64,000 bases of DNA from Clostridiales bacterium (lineage in GTDB: Bacteria; Bacillota; Clostridia; Peptostreptococcales; Anaerovoracaceae): NCBI GenBank assembly GCA_012513435.1, contig JAAZCE010000019.1, positions 102,507-166,506 of the forward strand, read 5' to 3'. Positions within the stretch are counted from its first letter, which is position 1; each line of letters opens with the position of its first letter. The notes under the pieces are model-generated. The model was given only the letters and a program-made list of their open reading frames with translations, did no database searches and was not told where the DNA came from. The translations under genes and the position numbers were made by a program. Positions 9,348-18,238 of this stretch are shown in pieces.

Positions 9348-10544
9348 TTATATAATGAAGCTGCCTATATTGAATAGGGCGAAGGAAGTTATCCATGCCA
9401 GGGCTATCTGAGACAGGGCCATCAACAGTGCATAACGCCAACCTCCCGTTTCTCTTCTGATGATTGCTAGTGTGGCGATACAGGGGATATACAGGAGACA
9501 AAATATGAGAAAGGAGAAGGCTGACAGTGGAGAAAATATTTGACAGAGCATAGCTGGCAGAGAACTGCCCAAGGCGGCGGAGGACATGACGGACAGGGTG
9601 CTGACCACAGCCTCCTTAGCAGAAAGCCCGGCGATGATGGCCGCGGCGGCACGCCAGTCATCGAAGCCCAGAGGTGTAAATATAGGAGAAGCGCATCTGC
9701 CCAGGGCGGCGAGGATGCTTGAGTCTACACTATCAGCGAGGCGGAGGTTCAAGTCAAAGCTTTGTAGAAACCATATGAGTATGGATGCTAAGAAAATTAC
9801 GGTAAAAGTCTTTTTGAGAAATTCAAGGGCACTGTTTTTGACCTTGACCAAAACGATGAAAAAATCAGGAGCTTTACATACGGGAGCAGGGATAAGAGCA
9901 CCGACCTTGCGTCCTCGGTAAAGGGTGTTGTTAAGCACGATGGCGTAAAGAAGGGCTATAACTATTCCGGAAAAATATATTCCCGTCATAGCTGTTGCTT
10001 CGTGGTGAGGGAAGAATACAGAAACAAAAATGCTGTATATAGGCAGCTTGGCGCTGCAGGACATAAAGGGAATGAGCCTTATGGTCATGTATCTTTCTCT
10101 TTTGTTTTGCAGTGTTCTTGTGGCCATGATGGCAGGAACGGAGCAGCCGAAGCCTATGAGCAGGGGAACGATAGCCTGGCCCGGAAGCCCCAGCCTTTTC
10201 ATAACGCTATTCATGAAGGAGGCTACGCATGACATATAACCACTTTCTTCAAGGAGAAACAGACAGGTAAACAGAATAAGTATTGTAGGAAGAAAGGAAA
10301 GGACACTTCCTACGCCGTTGCATATGCCATCGCATATTAGTCTGCGAAGTACAGGGCTTGCATTGGCATTGGTTAGGGCAAGGTCAAGGAGGCTTGTCAG
10401 GTCGCCTATGGCCCGGTCAAGGACAGCCCGTGAAAAAGCTCCTGCGGAGTTAAATGTGAGGGTGAAAACCAGATACATAACGAGAAAAAATATGGGGAGA
10501 GCAAAAAATTTATTGGTAAAGATGCGGCAGAGGACAGAGGCCAT
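9348..10544 (-). CDS. Stand-alone FeoB-type gate (nucleoside-recognition) membrane protein lacking the GTPase domain
   Basis: A 398-residue polytopic membrane protein matching the C-terminal transport half of the ferrous iron transporter FeoB: SGYMSCVASFMNSVMKRLGL, the gate motif PLLIGFGCSVPAIMATRT, the second half KEAVVSTLSVM, and the closing YIPCIATLAIIRRE. The N-terminal G domain of FeoB (G1 to G5 motifs) and the helical spacer are absent. A TAA codon lies immediately before the ATG, a good AAAGGAG site precedes it, and only 200 bases separate it from copA, so no G-domain ORF is hidden upstream. It is either a free-standing gate protein or an old truncation that stayed intact. No FeoA is adjacent. 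The substrate (iron or another metal) is inferred from family only. Confidence 0.8.
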   Translation of the reverse strand: MASVLCRIFTNKFFALPIFFLVMYLVFTLTFNSAGAFSRAVLDRAIGDLTSLLDLALTNANASPVLRRLICDGICNGVGSVLSFLPTILILFTCLFLLEESGYMSCVASFMNSVMKRLGLPGQAIVPLLIGFGCSVPAIMATRTLQNKRERYMTIRLIPFMSCSAKLPIYSIFVSVFFPHHEATAMTGIYFSGIVIALLYAIVLNNTLYRGRKVGALIPAPVCKAPDFFIVLVKVKNSALEFLKKTFTVIFLASILIWFLQSFDLNLRLADSVDSSILAALGRCASPIFTPLGFDDWRAAAAIIAGLSAKEAVVSTLSVMSSAALGSSLPAMLCQIFSPLSAFSFLIFCLLYIPCIATLAIIRRETGGWRYALLMALSQIALAWITSFALFNIGSFII

Positions 10545-10557
10545 TTAGGCTCCTTTC

Positions 10558-10618
10558 AAATCATTGATTTAAATAAACCCTTGTAGGAAAACATCGGTGT
10601 GGTATAATAAACACAAGG
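10558..10618. promoter_or_regulatory. Divergent promoter region: palindrome by the FeoB-like gene and copA promoter
   Basis: A perfect 13-bp palindrome, AAATCATTGATTT (10558-10570), lies just upstream of the FeoB-like start codon and could bind a metal regulator; it is not a full Fur box. For copA there is TTGTAG (10581-10586), a 16-base spacer and TATAAT (10603-10608). The inverted pair CCTTGT (10579) / ACAAGG (10613) brackets that promoter. Confidence 0.45.
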
Positions 10619-10745
10619 CGAGTTAGCATTAGATAACCAAAAAGCTTCATAAAGTGCAGCTTTCCGTAAATAAATATGGATCATATGTGAAAAATATTAC
10701 AATAGAAAAAGATAATTATCGAAGATGATAAGGAAAGATAGGCTT

Positions 10746-12920
10746 ATGAAAAAGAAATACGATGTGAAGGGAATGGGATGTGCAGCCTGTTCGGCCAGAA
10801 TTGAAAAAAACGTGGGAGCCATGAAGGGTATCCAGCAGATAGATGTCAACCTTTTGGCCAATTCCATGGTGGTTCTCTACGATGAAAAAGTCGTGACCAG
10901 CCAGGAGATAATACAGGAGGTCAAGGACAGCGGCTATGAGGCGAAAGAAGCCGAAGAAGAAAGTCACCGGAGCAGCGGAGCATCTGAAGCAGGCAGAGAG
11001 CAGGCAGGGGAAATGAAACGACGTTTTCTCGTCTCCTTAATTTTTATGGTACCCCTTTTTATCATATCCATGGGTCATATGTTGGGGCTCCATATACCAC
11101 ACACAGTAAACATAGTAATTCAGCTAGTGCTGGTAATTCCTATTATTGCCGTAAACTATAAGTACTACGCAACGGGGCTTGGTATGCTGCTTAGGAAGAG
11201 CCCTAATATGGACAGCCTTATTGCAGTAGGATCAGCGGCCGCAGTGGCTTTGCTGTACTTTGAGTCGGCCGGAATGATACTTACCCTTGTGACCTTGGGA
11301 AAGTGGCTGGAAGCCAAGGCAAAGGGCAAGACAGGAGCAGCCATAGAGAGGCTCATAGACTTGGCGCCAAAGGAAGCCACGGTAATAAGGGGTAATGTTG
11401 AAGTCAAGGTGTCGCCGGAGGATATTAGGATAGGAGACATTGTGGCGGTGAGACCGGGAGAAGGCATACCGGTAGACGGGGTAATAGTTTCGGGAGAGAC
11501 TACCATAGATGAGAGTGCTCTTACAGGCGAAAGTTTACCTGTAGACAAGAAAGTAGGCCAGCAGGTAAGCTCGGCAACTATTAACAGGTCCGGATATTTT
11601 ACATTTGAAGCCGTCAAGGTAGGAAAAAACACTACCCTGGCTCAAATAATAAAGCTGGTGGAGGAAGCTTCTTCTTCAAAGTCTCCTATTGCCAAGCTGG
11701 CAGATAAGGTTGCCGGTATTTTCGTTCCGGTGGTTATGATAATAGCCGGAATTGCCATTGCCGTATGGATTATTGTGGGAACAGATGTGAGACAGGCTCT
11801 TACCATAGGCATATCAGTTTTAGTCATTTCTTGTCCATGTGCTCTCGGGCTTGCAACACCGGTAGCCATAATGGTAGGAACGGGCAGAGGCGCGGAAAAT
11901 GGCATCCTTGTTAAATCGGCTGAGGCTCTTGAACAGGCCCATAAGATACAGGAGGTGGTTCTTGACAAGACGGGAACTATAACCGAGGGCAAGCCTAAGG
12001 TAAGCGATATAATTGCGGTGAGAGAAGACTTTACCCTGGCGCTCGCGGCGGCTTTGGAAAAACATTCGGAGCATCCTCTTGGGCAGGCTGTAGTGAAGGA
12101 AGCAATAGAAAGAGAGCTTGAAATTTACGAGACCGACAAGTTTACGGCAGTTTCCGGCAGAGGAATACAGGCAGAAACCGATGGACGCATGTATCTTGCA
12201 GGCAACAGAGAATTTCTCCGTGAAAACCATATAGACGTAAGGTTTGAGGAAAGCATGAGGCTGGCAAAAGAGGGGAAAACCGTGATATACTTTGCAGAGA
12301 AGGTTTCTGATGGTGGCGCTCTCATAGGCATTATCGCTCTTAGGGATATGCCTAAACCTACCAGCAGAAAGGCTATCGAAGAAATAGAAGCCATGGGAAT
12401 AGATGTTACGATGCTCACGGGAGACAATCAGGTTACGGCAGAAGCTATAAAAAATGAGCTTGGGATAACGAACCTTGTGGCTCAGGTCATGCCTGAGGAC
12501 AAGGAAAAGGTTATAGGCCGTATGCAGGAGAATGGCAAGCTGGTGGCTATGGTGGGCGATGGCATAAACGATGCCCCTGCCATAATAAAAGCAGATGTAG
12601 GAATAGCTATCGGAGCCGCTACGGATATAGCCATAGATTCGGCGGACGTGATTCTCGTCAAGAACGATTTGAGAGATGTTGCCAAGATGATAGCATTGAG
12701 CAGGGCTACTATAAAGAATATAAAGGAAAATCTTTTCTGGGCCTTCTTTTATAATGTCTTAGGTATTCCGCTTGCGGCGGGAGTGCTGTATCCCTTTACG
12801 GGATGGCTGTTGAATCCTATGTTTGCGGCGGCGGCAATGAGCCTCAGCTCCGTATGTGTAGTGGGAAATGCTCTGAGACTGCGCAAAATCAAGCTGGAGA
12901 AAGGTGAAATACATGAATAG
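10746..12920 (+). CDS. copA: Copper-translocating P1B-type ATPase
   Basis: 724 residues from the ATG at 10746, which has AAGGAAAG ahead of it; an in-frame ATG at 10725 has no such site. One N-terminal HMA domain with the metal-binding pair C12/C15 ([15 protein letters not shown]). The ATPase core is complete: [10 protein letters not shown], the membrane CPC motif [12 protein letters not shown], phosphorylation motif [12 protein letters not shown] motif [14 protein letters not shown] and GDGINDAPA. It exports Cu(I) from the cytoplasm. Oddity: between [10 protein letters not shown] and [10 protein letters not shown], where two membrane helices and a loop normally lie, only about 8 residues remain, roughly 15-20 fewer than usual. 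The stop overlaps the next gene by 8 bases. Confidence 0.93.
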   Translation: MKKKYDVKGMGCAACSARIEKNVGAMKGIQQIDVNLLANSMVVLYDEKVVTSQEIIQEVKDSGYEAKEAEEESHRSSGASEAGREQAGEMKRRFLVSLIFMVPLFIISMGHMLGLHIPHTVNIVIQLVLVIPIIAVNYKYYATGLGMLLRKSPNMDSLIAVGSAAAVALLYFESAGMILTLVTLGKWLEAKAKGKTGAAIERLIDLAPKEATVIRGNVEVKVSPEDIRIGDIVAVRPGEGIPVDGVIVSGETTIDESALTGESLPVDKKVGQQVSSATINRSGYFTFEAVKVGKNTTLAQIIKLVEEASSSKSPIAKLADKVAGIFVPVVMIIAGIAIAVWIIVGTDVRQALTIGISVLVISCPCALGLATPVAIMVGTGRGAENGILVKSAEALEQAHKIQEVVLDKTGTITEGKPKVSDIIAVREDFTLALAAALEKHSEHPLGQAVVKEAIERELEIYETDKFTAVSGRGIQAETDGRMYLAGNREFLRENHIDVRFEESMRLAKEGKTVIYFAEKVSDGGALIGIIALRDMPKPTSRKAIEEIEAMGIDVTMLTGDNQVTAEAIKNELGITNLVAQVMPEDKEKVIGRMQENGKLVAMVGDGINDAPAIIKADVGIAIGAATDIAIDSADVILVKNDLRDVAKMIALSRATIKNIKENLFWAFFYNVLGIPLAAGVLYPFTGWLLNPMFAAAAMSLSSVCVVGNALRLRKIKLEKGEIHE

Positions 12921-14058
12921 AGTATTCAGAATAGGGCCTATCAGGCCGCCAAGTGAGGCTGACAGCCTACTTCTGCAGGTTACAAACGGATGTACATGGA
13001 ATAAGTGCAAATTCTGTCAGCTTTATAAGCACACTAAATTCAAGGCATATAGTGCGGACAGCATTAAGGCCGATATAGACAACATGGTTTACTATGCAGA
13101 TAGGGTAGACATATACAGTAAGGGTGATGGATCCTGGGACATTGATGGACTCAATAAGGAGCTAGCATATCTGCCGGATGAAGATGAACGGCAGTGCTTC
13201 TATATGATTGCCAGCTGGCTCATAGGAGGCGGTGAAAACGTGTTCCTGCAGGACGGCAATACTACCGCCCTGAGCAGTGGACGGCTTTCTGACGTGCTGA
13301 TTTACCTGAGACAGGCATTCCCGAGCATTAAGAGGATAACCTCATACGGCCGTGCGGAAAACCTTGCCAGGGTTACAGCAGAGGAGTTTGCAGAGCTGAA
13401 GGAAGCAGGACTTGACAGAATACATTCTGGCTTTGAATCGGGCTCCGACGAAGTTCTTAAGATAATAAATAAGGGTGTTACAGCAGAACAGGAAATAAAA
13501 GCAGGGCGCAATGTAAAGGCTGGAGGCATAGAGCTTTCCGTGTACTTTATGCCCGGCGTCGGAGGTAGGGAACTTACGGAGAAAAACGCCTTGGGAACTG
13601 CTCGCGTAATAAACGAGATAAATCCTGACTTTTTGAGAATAAGGACCTTTGCGGCCAAACGAGGAACAGGACTGTATGAGGATTTTGTAGATGGCCGGTT
13701 TACTCTTTGCAGCGATGACGAGAAGGTTCTTGAAATAAGAAGACTGATAGAGGAGGCTAAAGGCATAGATACCATGCTGGTAAGCGATCATATCATCAAT
13801 TTGCTTCAAGACGTGGAGGGAAGCCTTAAATTCGATAAGGAAAAAATGTTCAGGATTATAGACGATTATTTATCTATGGAGGAGGGGGAGAAAAGGCTGT
13901 ATCAGGCGGCCAGACGCATGGCACGTCTTTCCAGGCCGGAGGACCTTAAATGTTTGGACTCGACTAGTAGGGATAAATTAAAAAGACTCGCTGCATCTAC
14001 GCCGGACCCATATAAATGGGAGGTAAAGATGAACGAGCTTATCAGCAGGTATATATAG
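12913..14058 (+). CDS. Radical SAM protein of unknown function, coupled to copA
   Basis: 381 residues. The Fe-S/SAM motif is spaced CX4CX2C (C27, C32, C35 in [15 protein letters not shown]), as in the COG1032-like radical SAM group. A MiaB/Elp3-type core follows ([20 protein letters not shown], then [20 protein letters not shown]). No B12 or TRAM domain is evident. It begins inside the end of copA (8-base overlap) with AAAGGTG as ribosome binding site; an upstream GTG at 12904 is less likely. The coupling suggests shared expression, but I see no reason in the sequence for a copper-related role. The substrate is unknown. Confidence 0.8.
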   Translation: MNRVFRIGPIRPPSEADSLLLQVTNGCTWNKCKFCQLYKHTKFKAYSADSIKADIDNMVYYADRVDIYSKGDGSWDIDGLNKELAYLPDEDERQCFYMIASWLIGGGENVFLQDGNTTALSSGRLSDVLIYLRQAFPSIKRITSYGRAENLARVTAEEFAELKEAGLDRIHSGFESGSDEVLKIINKGVTAEQEIKAGRNVKAGGIELSVYFMPGVGGRELTEKNALGTARVINEINPDFLRIRTFAAKRGTGLYEDFVDGRFTLCSDDEKVLEIRRLIEEAKGIDTMLVSDHIINLLQDVEGSLKFDKEKMFRIIDDYLSMEEGEKRLYQAARRMARLSRPEDLKCLDSTSRDKLKRLAASTPDPYKWEVKMNELISRYI

Positions 14059-14059
14059 C

Positions 14060-14869
14060 TTATTTTTTGCTTGATAGCAGGAAGGCGGCAAGAGTGAAGC
14101 CTATCAGTCCGACAATAGCTATGATGCCTTCCGTACCGACAGCAAATCCGGGCCATATGATTATCATGGAGCCTGCCATTAGACCTAATATTCCGAAATA
14201 AAGTGCTTGGGGATGAAACCTGAGCATTTTTTTGATTACCTTAACTCCGACAACACCGCCGGCCAAAAGCCCAAAGGAAATCGCGGCTATAAGTAGGAAA
14301 TTAAAGGTGGCGATGGATTCCATGACAGCGGCGTAAGTTCCGAAGAGAAGCAGTATAAGAGAACCCGAAAGCCCCGGAAGAATCATGGCTATCATTCCCA
14401 CAAAGGCTGTAAAGGCAAGCCATATGCAGAATGCAGCGCTTACTCCGCCGAACTGCTCTATGGATTTATTGGCCGTTGTCTCAGGATTGATTACGGTAAG
14501 GAATATCATAAGCCCCAGAGCGAGAGCAAAAAATATCCAGTTGCGATGATTTATCTTATCGCCCTTTGCTCTTTTATAGAGGGCGGGAATGCTGCCTAAA
14601 ACAAGGCCTATGAAGCAGAAGTTGAGTATTACAGGATGAGTTTTCATAGCACCTACGATAACATTGCTCAGTGCGAAAACCCCAAGGCCTGCACCAAGTG
14701 CAAGAGGAACGAGGAATTTAAGGTTTTCTTTTATATTTTTTAAGCTGATGGAATACATGATTTTGTCATAGATGTTCAATATGACAGCCATTGTTCCTCC
14801 GCTGACCCCGGGTATGGCGTTAGCTATTCCTATAAGCATGCCGAAAACTAAATTTTTAATGTATTCCAT
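14060..14869 (-). CDS. DUF368 membrane protein, PopT-type undecaprenyl-phosphate translocase
   Basis: A 269-residue polytopic membrane protein with the DUF368 hallmark GIANAIPGVSGGTMAVIL near the N-terminus and its repeated counterpart MIAMILPGLSGSLILLLFGTY, which indicates an internal inverted duplication. DUF368 proteins (PopT) have been shown to recycle the lipid carrier undecaprenyl phosphate to the cytoplasmic face. The ATG at 14869 has AAAGGA 7 bases upstream. It is convergent with the radical SAM gene, one base apart, with no terminator between them. Confidence 0.85.
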   Translation of the reverse strand: MEYIKNLVFGMLIGIANAIPGVSGGTMAVILNIYDKIMYSISLKNIKENLKFLVPLALGAGLGVFALSNVIVGAMKTHPVILNFCFIGLVLGSIPALYKRAKGDKINHRNWIFFALALGLMIFLTVINPETTANKSIEQFGGVSAAFCIWLAFTAFVGMIAMILPGLSGSLILLLFGTYAAVMESIATFNFLLIAAISFGLLAGGVVGVKVIKKMLRFHPQALYFGILGLMAGSMIIIWPGFAVGTEGIIAIVGLIGFTLAAFLLSSKK

Positions 14870-15111
14870 ATGAATTCCTTTCAACTAATAAAATTTGTCA
14901 CGTGCCTATTTTACATATAATTCGATAAAAAGTCCATACTTTAGAAGTTCAAGAATAGAATTAAGAGAAAAGTCTTACACAGTTCCTGTATCAACAATGA
15001 GACTAAGTATCAAATGTGAAACAAAAAAAGGCGTAAAAAACCAAAAAAAGAAAGGTAGCCTATAAAGTTATATGTTTATTTTTGTCTTTATATTTCTGAC
15101 GGAAAGGTTGT

Positions 15112-15238
15112 AATTGCTCAAATAACGGCAATTATCAGAAAATTAAGTATTTTATAAAGGGGCGGAAATGTGTTTTGCAGACAAGTTGGCACGGAAATTG
15201 AATATACATAGTATCGGAAGTTATACCGATTGCCGTTA
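15112..15238 (+). promoter_or_regulatory. Sigma-54 type promoter with paired upstream/downstream boxes
   Basis: TTGGCACGGAAATTGAA (15186-15202) matches the -24/-12 consensus closely; only the final GC is GA. The exact 10-bp inverted pair TAACGGCAAT (15123-15132) and ATTGCCGTTA (15229-15238) flanks it. AATTGC-N10-GCAATT (15112-15133) forms a local dyad upstream, the expected place for an enhancer-binding activator. The predicted start near 15213 leaves an 80-base leader. This lies in the 423-base gap 14870-15292, which holds no other gene. Confidence 0.65.
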
Positions 15239-15292
15239 ATTTTAGGCGGCGAATAAAAAAGTTATTTTTATTACAAAAAGGGAGGTCATGAA

Positions 15293-16681
15293 ATGACTGA
15301 AAGAAACATGAAACTAGCTCTGGAAGAAGCTAAGAGAGTAGTTGGTATGATTGAAGCGGATGAACTTACTGCTGAGCAGAAAAAAGCTATTCACGACGAT
15401 TCGATTGCAAATTTCAATGAGAACGTTAACCCTGGATGGCTCGAGTACAGAAAGTCTGTATCAACAGATGCTGCATTCGTAGAATGGGAAGATGATAACG
15501 AAGTATTCAAGGACTTAAACGGCACTGAATTCATTGACTGCTTAGGCGGATTTGGTATCTTTGCTTGTGGTCATGGTAACCCTGAAATCAAGAAGACTGT
15601 AATGGCTCAGTTAGACAGATACGCTCTTCACTCCCAGGAACTGGTTGACCCGCTAAGAGGTTATCTTGCTAAGTTATTGGCAATGATTACTCCTGGAGAC
15701 CTTCAGTATTCATTCTTCACAAACGGTGGAGCTGAAGCTATCGAAATGGCTCTTAAGCTGGCTAGACTGGCAACAGGCGGCAGATGGTACATCTCAACTG
15801 TTGGCGCATTCCACGGAAAATCCATGGGTGCTATCTCCATGGGCGGCAAGGCTGCTTACAGAGAAGACTATATTCCAATGATTCAGCAGGTACAGCACGT
15901 TGAATATGGTAATGCAGCAGCTACAGAGGCAGCAGTTAAGAACCTGGTAGCCGTAGGCGAAAAGGTTGCAGGAATCATCGTTGAGCCTATTCAGGGCGAA
16001 GGCGGCGTTATAATTCCACCGGATGGATATCTTAAGGACTTAAGAGCAATCGCTGACAAGTATGGCTGCTGCTTAATCTTCGATGAAATCCAGACTGGTA
16101 TGGGACGTACAGGCACAATGTGGAGAGCTGATTACGAAGGAGTTACCCCTGATATCATGACTTATGGTAAGGCAACAAGCGGCGGCTTGGTACCTATCAC
16201 AGGTATCATCGCAAGACCTTGGACTTATGAGAAGTCAGGCGTAGGCACAGGCACTGAATGCAAGATGTTTGATAATCCATGGATTTTAGGTTCACCGACA
16301 TTCGGCGGCAACCCTATGGCTTGTGCAGCATTTATCTCAACTATCAGATATATGCTGGAAAATGATATTCCTGGAATGTCAAAGGCGAAGGGCGAATACT
16401 ACATGAAGGGCTTAAAGAAGCTGCAGGAAAAATACCCTACAGTTCTTACTACATTCAGAGGTTCCGGAATGCTTATCTGCATGGAATTCCCTGAAGCAGA
16501 AGTTGGATATGAAGTAACTAAGGGCTTATTCTCAAGAAAGGTTATGACTGCCGGAACATTAGTAAATGCTAAGACAGTTAGAATCGAGCCACCTATTACT
16601 CAGAGCTATGAAACTATCGATAAGGTACTGGAAGCATTAGATGGAGCAATTGCTGATGCTAAGAAGGCATTCAATCTGTAG
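15293..16681 (+). CDS. patA: Putrescine aminotransferase (class III, PLP-dependent)
   Basis: 462 residues. The sequence is of the PatA/YgjG type: LGGFGIFACGHGNPEI, the cofactor-phosphate region FFTNGGAEAIEMALKLAR, FHGKSMGAISMGG, the PLP Asp in LIFDEIQTGMGRTG, and the Schiff-base lysine in YGKATSGGLVP. It would transfer an amino group from putrescine to 2-oxoglutarate, giving 4-aminobutanal, the first step of putrescine breakdown. Ornithine or other diamines remain possible. It has a strong GGGAGG site, its own sigma-54-like promoter and its own terminator, so it is monocistronic. Codon choice looks more biased than in neighbours, as expected for a highly expressed fermentation enzyme. No aldehyde dehydrogenase accompanies it here. 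Confidence 0.85.
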   Translation: MTERNMKLALEEAKRVVGMIEADELTAEQKKAIHDDSIANFNENVNPGWLEYRKSVSTDAAFVEWEDDNEVFKDLNGTEFIDCLGGFGIFACGHGNPEIKKTVMAQLDRYALHSQELVDPLRGYLAKLLAMITPGDLQYSFFTNGGAEAIEMALKLARLATGGRWYISTVGAFHGKSMGAISMGGKAAYREDYIPMIQQVQHVEYGNAAATEAAVKNLVAVGEKVAGIIVEPIQGEGGVIIPPDGYLKDLRAIADKYGCCLIFDEIQTGMGRTGTMWRADYEGVTPDIMTYGKATSGGLVPITGIIARPWTYEKSGVGTGTECKMFDNPWILGSPTFGGNPMACAAFISTIRYMLENDIPGMSKAKGEYYMKGLKKLQEKYPTVLTTFRGSGMLICMEFPEAEVGYEVTKGLFSRKVMTAGTLVNAKTVRIEPPITQSYETIDKVLEALDGAIADAKKAFNL

Positions 16682-16737
16682 TTCATACATAATAAGACAG
16701 ACACGAATATCGGTGTAATATTCATCTAAATACCCGC

Positions 16738-16764
16738 AAAGCCCCGCCATTTCGGCGGGGTTTT
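16738..16764 (+). terminator. Terminator after patA
   Basis: AAAGCCCCGCC, a 5-base loop and GGCGGGGTTTT form a GC-rich 9-bp hairpin followed by a T-run. It separates patA from scpA, whose probable -10 is TATACT near 16786. Confidence 0.92.
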
Positions 16765-16812
16765 GCATTTCTCAAAAATTATGCTATACTTATGTAGCTT
16801 GGAGGGCATAAG

Positions 16813-17571
16813 ATGAGCTATAGAGTAAAATTAAACGTGTTTGAGGGTCCCTTTGACCTTTTGGTATACCTCATTGAGCACGCACAGATGAGTATATATG
16901 ATATTAAGATTTCTGAAATCACGGGGCAGTATATGGCATATGTAGAGGATATGCAAAAGTCTGACGTAAACCTTTCCTCTGATTTTATGGTGCTTGCGGC
17001 AGCTCTGCTGGAAATTAAATCGAAGATGCTTCTTCCAAGGGCGGTTTCAGAGGATGGAACGCAGGAGCTTTATGAAGATCCAAGGACCGAGCTGGTAGAG
17101 AGACTTTTGGAATATAAGAAATTCAAGACCATATCCGAGATGCTGGAAGACAATTTTGATGAAGAATCTATGAGACTTGCCAAGCCTCAAGAGGACTTGA
17201 CAGAGTATACTAAAGAAGCCGATGAGTATCTAAGCCTTGATATAGATAAATTCGTAGTTGCCTTTGAACAGTTTCTTGAAAAGAAAAAGAAGCTGGAGCA
17301 GATAAGAGAGCATCATATAAGAACGGAAAAACAGAGGATAACCACTGAATTACGAATGAAGGGCATTAGGAGCTTTTTTCAAGAACAGAAAGTACGGGAA
17401 GCTGATTTCACAGAGCTTGTCGAGAAAAAGCAGGACAGATATGATGTGGCCGTAACCTTTTCATCCGTATTGGAAATGATGAAGGAAAGGCGTCTGGACG
17501 CAGAGCAGAAATACGTTTTCGGGAATATAAGGGTAAAGGCTACCGAGTTGTTATTTGAGAAGGAGATATAA
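16813..17571 (+). CDS. scpA: Segregation and condensation protein A
   Basis: 252 residues. The N-terminal kleisin motif FEGPFDLLVYLIEHAQMSIY and the following SSDFMVLAAALLEIKSKMLL are diagnostic. ScpA bridges the SMC heads and binds ScpB in the condensin complex that compacts and segregates the chromosome. It begins after TTGGAGGGCATAAG and ends one base before the ATG of scpB, the usual gene pair. smc is not in the window. Confidence 0.96.
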   Translation: MSYRVKLNVFEGPFDLLVYLIEHAQMSIYDIKISEITGQYMAYVEDMQKSDVNLSSDFMVLAAALLEIKSKMLLPRAVSEDGTQELYEDPRTELVERLLEYKKFKTISEMLEDNFDEESMRLAKPQEDLTEYTKEADEYLSLDIDKFVVAFEQFLEKKKKLEQIREHHIRTEKQRITTELRMKGIRSFFQEQKVREADFTELVEKKQDRYDVAVTFSSVLEMMKERRLDAEQKYVFGNIRVKATELLFEKEI

Positions 17572-17572
17572 G

Positions 17573-18175
17573 ATGGCCGGCAAAAAGACAATTAAATCAG
17601 CAATAGAATCTATGATGTTCGTCTGGGGAGAGCCGCTGGACATAAAAGAAGTTGCTGAAATCTTCAATGTGGACAAAAAGGAAATATACGGTTATTTCAA
17701 AGAGCTTCAGGATGAGTACGAGCAGGAAGGCAGGGGCATCATAATAAAGGAAGTCAACAAGAGCTTTCAGTTCGTTACCCGAAAAGAAAACATAGACTAC
17801 ATAGAAAGACTTTGTACTCCTGTTAAGCACAAGAGACTGTCCCAATCAGCTCTGGAGGTTCTTGCCATAGTAGCGTACAGACAGCCGGTCACAAAGGGCG
17901 AAATTGAGGCCGTAAGAGGAATTAGGTGCGACAGAGTTATTGAAGGATTGGCTAAGAAAAATCTTATAGCTCCAATAGGCAGGTCTGATGCCGTAGGCAG
18001 GCCCATTCTATATGGAACCACCGACGAATTCCTGAATCAGTTCGGATTTGAGACCCTCAAGGAGCTGCCTAGCATAGACGACATCGAAGGCGTGCTTGCA
18101 GAGACCGAGAATATTCCAGATGTAGACGCACTTTACATGCAGCAAATAGCCATTGATTTGACAGAAAAGAAATAA
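17573..18175 (+). CDS. scpB: Segregation and condensation protein B
   Basis: 200 residues with the two winged-helix domains of ScpB (AIESMMFVWGEPLDIKEVAE; SALEVLAIVAYRQPVTKGEI; GRPILYGTTDEFLNQFGF). It works as a dimer on the ScpA linker. The ATG at 17573 has AAGGAGA upstream; longer frames starting within scpA are not credible. A terminator-like hairpin follows at 18201. Confidence 0.96.
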   Translation: MAGKKTIKSAIESMMFVWGEPLDIKEVAEIFNVDKKEIYGYFKELQDEYEQEGRGIIIKEVNKSFQFVTRKENIDYIERLCTPVKHKRLSQSALEVLAIVAYRQPVTKGEIEAVRGIRCDRVIEGLAKKNLIAPIGRSDAVGRPILYGTTDEFLNQFGFETLKELPSIDDIEGVLAETENIPDVDALYMQQIAIDLTEKK

Positions 18176-18200
18176 AAGAAGCTCTCTTTTGAATAAGACA

Positions 18201-18238
18201 ATCCCCTGGTCACATAGATTGACAAAGGGGATTTTTTT
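18201..18238 (+). promoter_or_regulatory. Terminator-like hairpin whose 3' arm is the ribosome binding site of the next gene
   Basis: ATCCCCT (18201-18207) pairs with AGGGGAT (18226-18232), with a second stem GTCA/TGAC inside it. A run of six further T follows, and the ATG of the carboxypeptidase comes directly after the T-run at 18239. The only plausible Shine-Dalgarno (AAAGGGGA) is inside the 3' arm. It can end scpAB transcripts and could also hide the next start. Confidence 0.7.

Noticed and set aside
11236..11243. GCGGCCGC (NotI site) at the copA deletion point as a sign of cloning
   Set aside because: The flanking codons stay in frame and code for a plausible helix (SAAAV); a chance site is enough to explain it.
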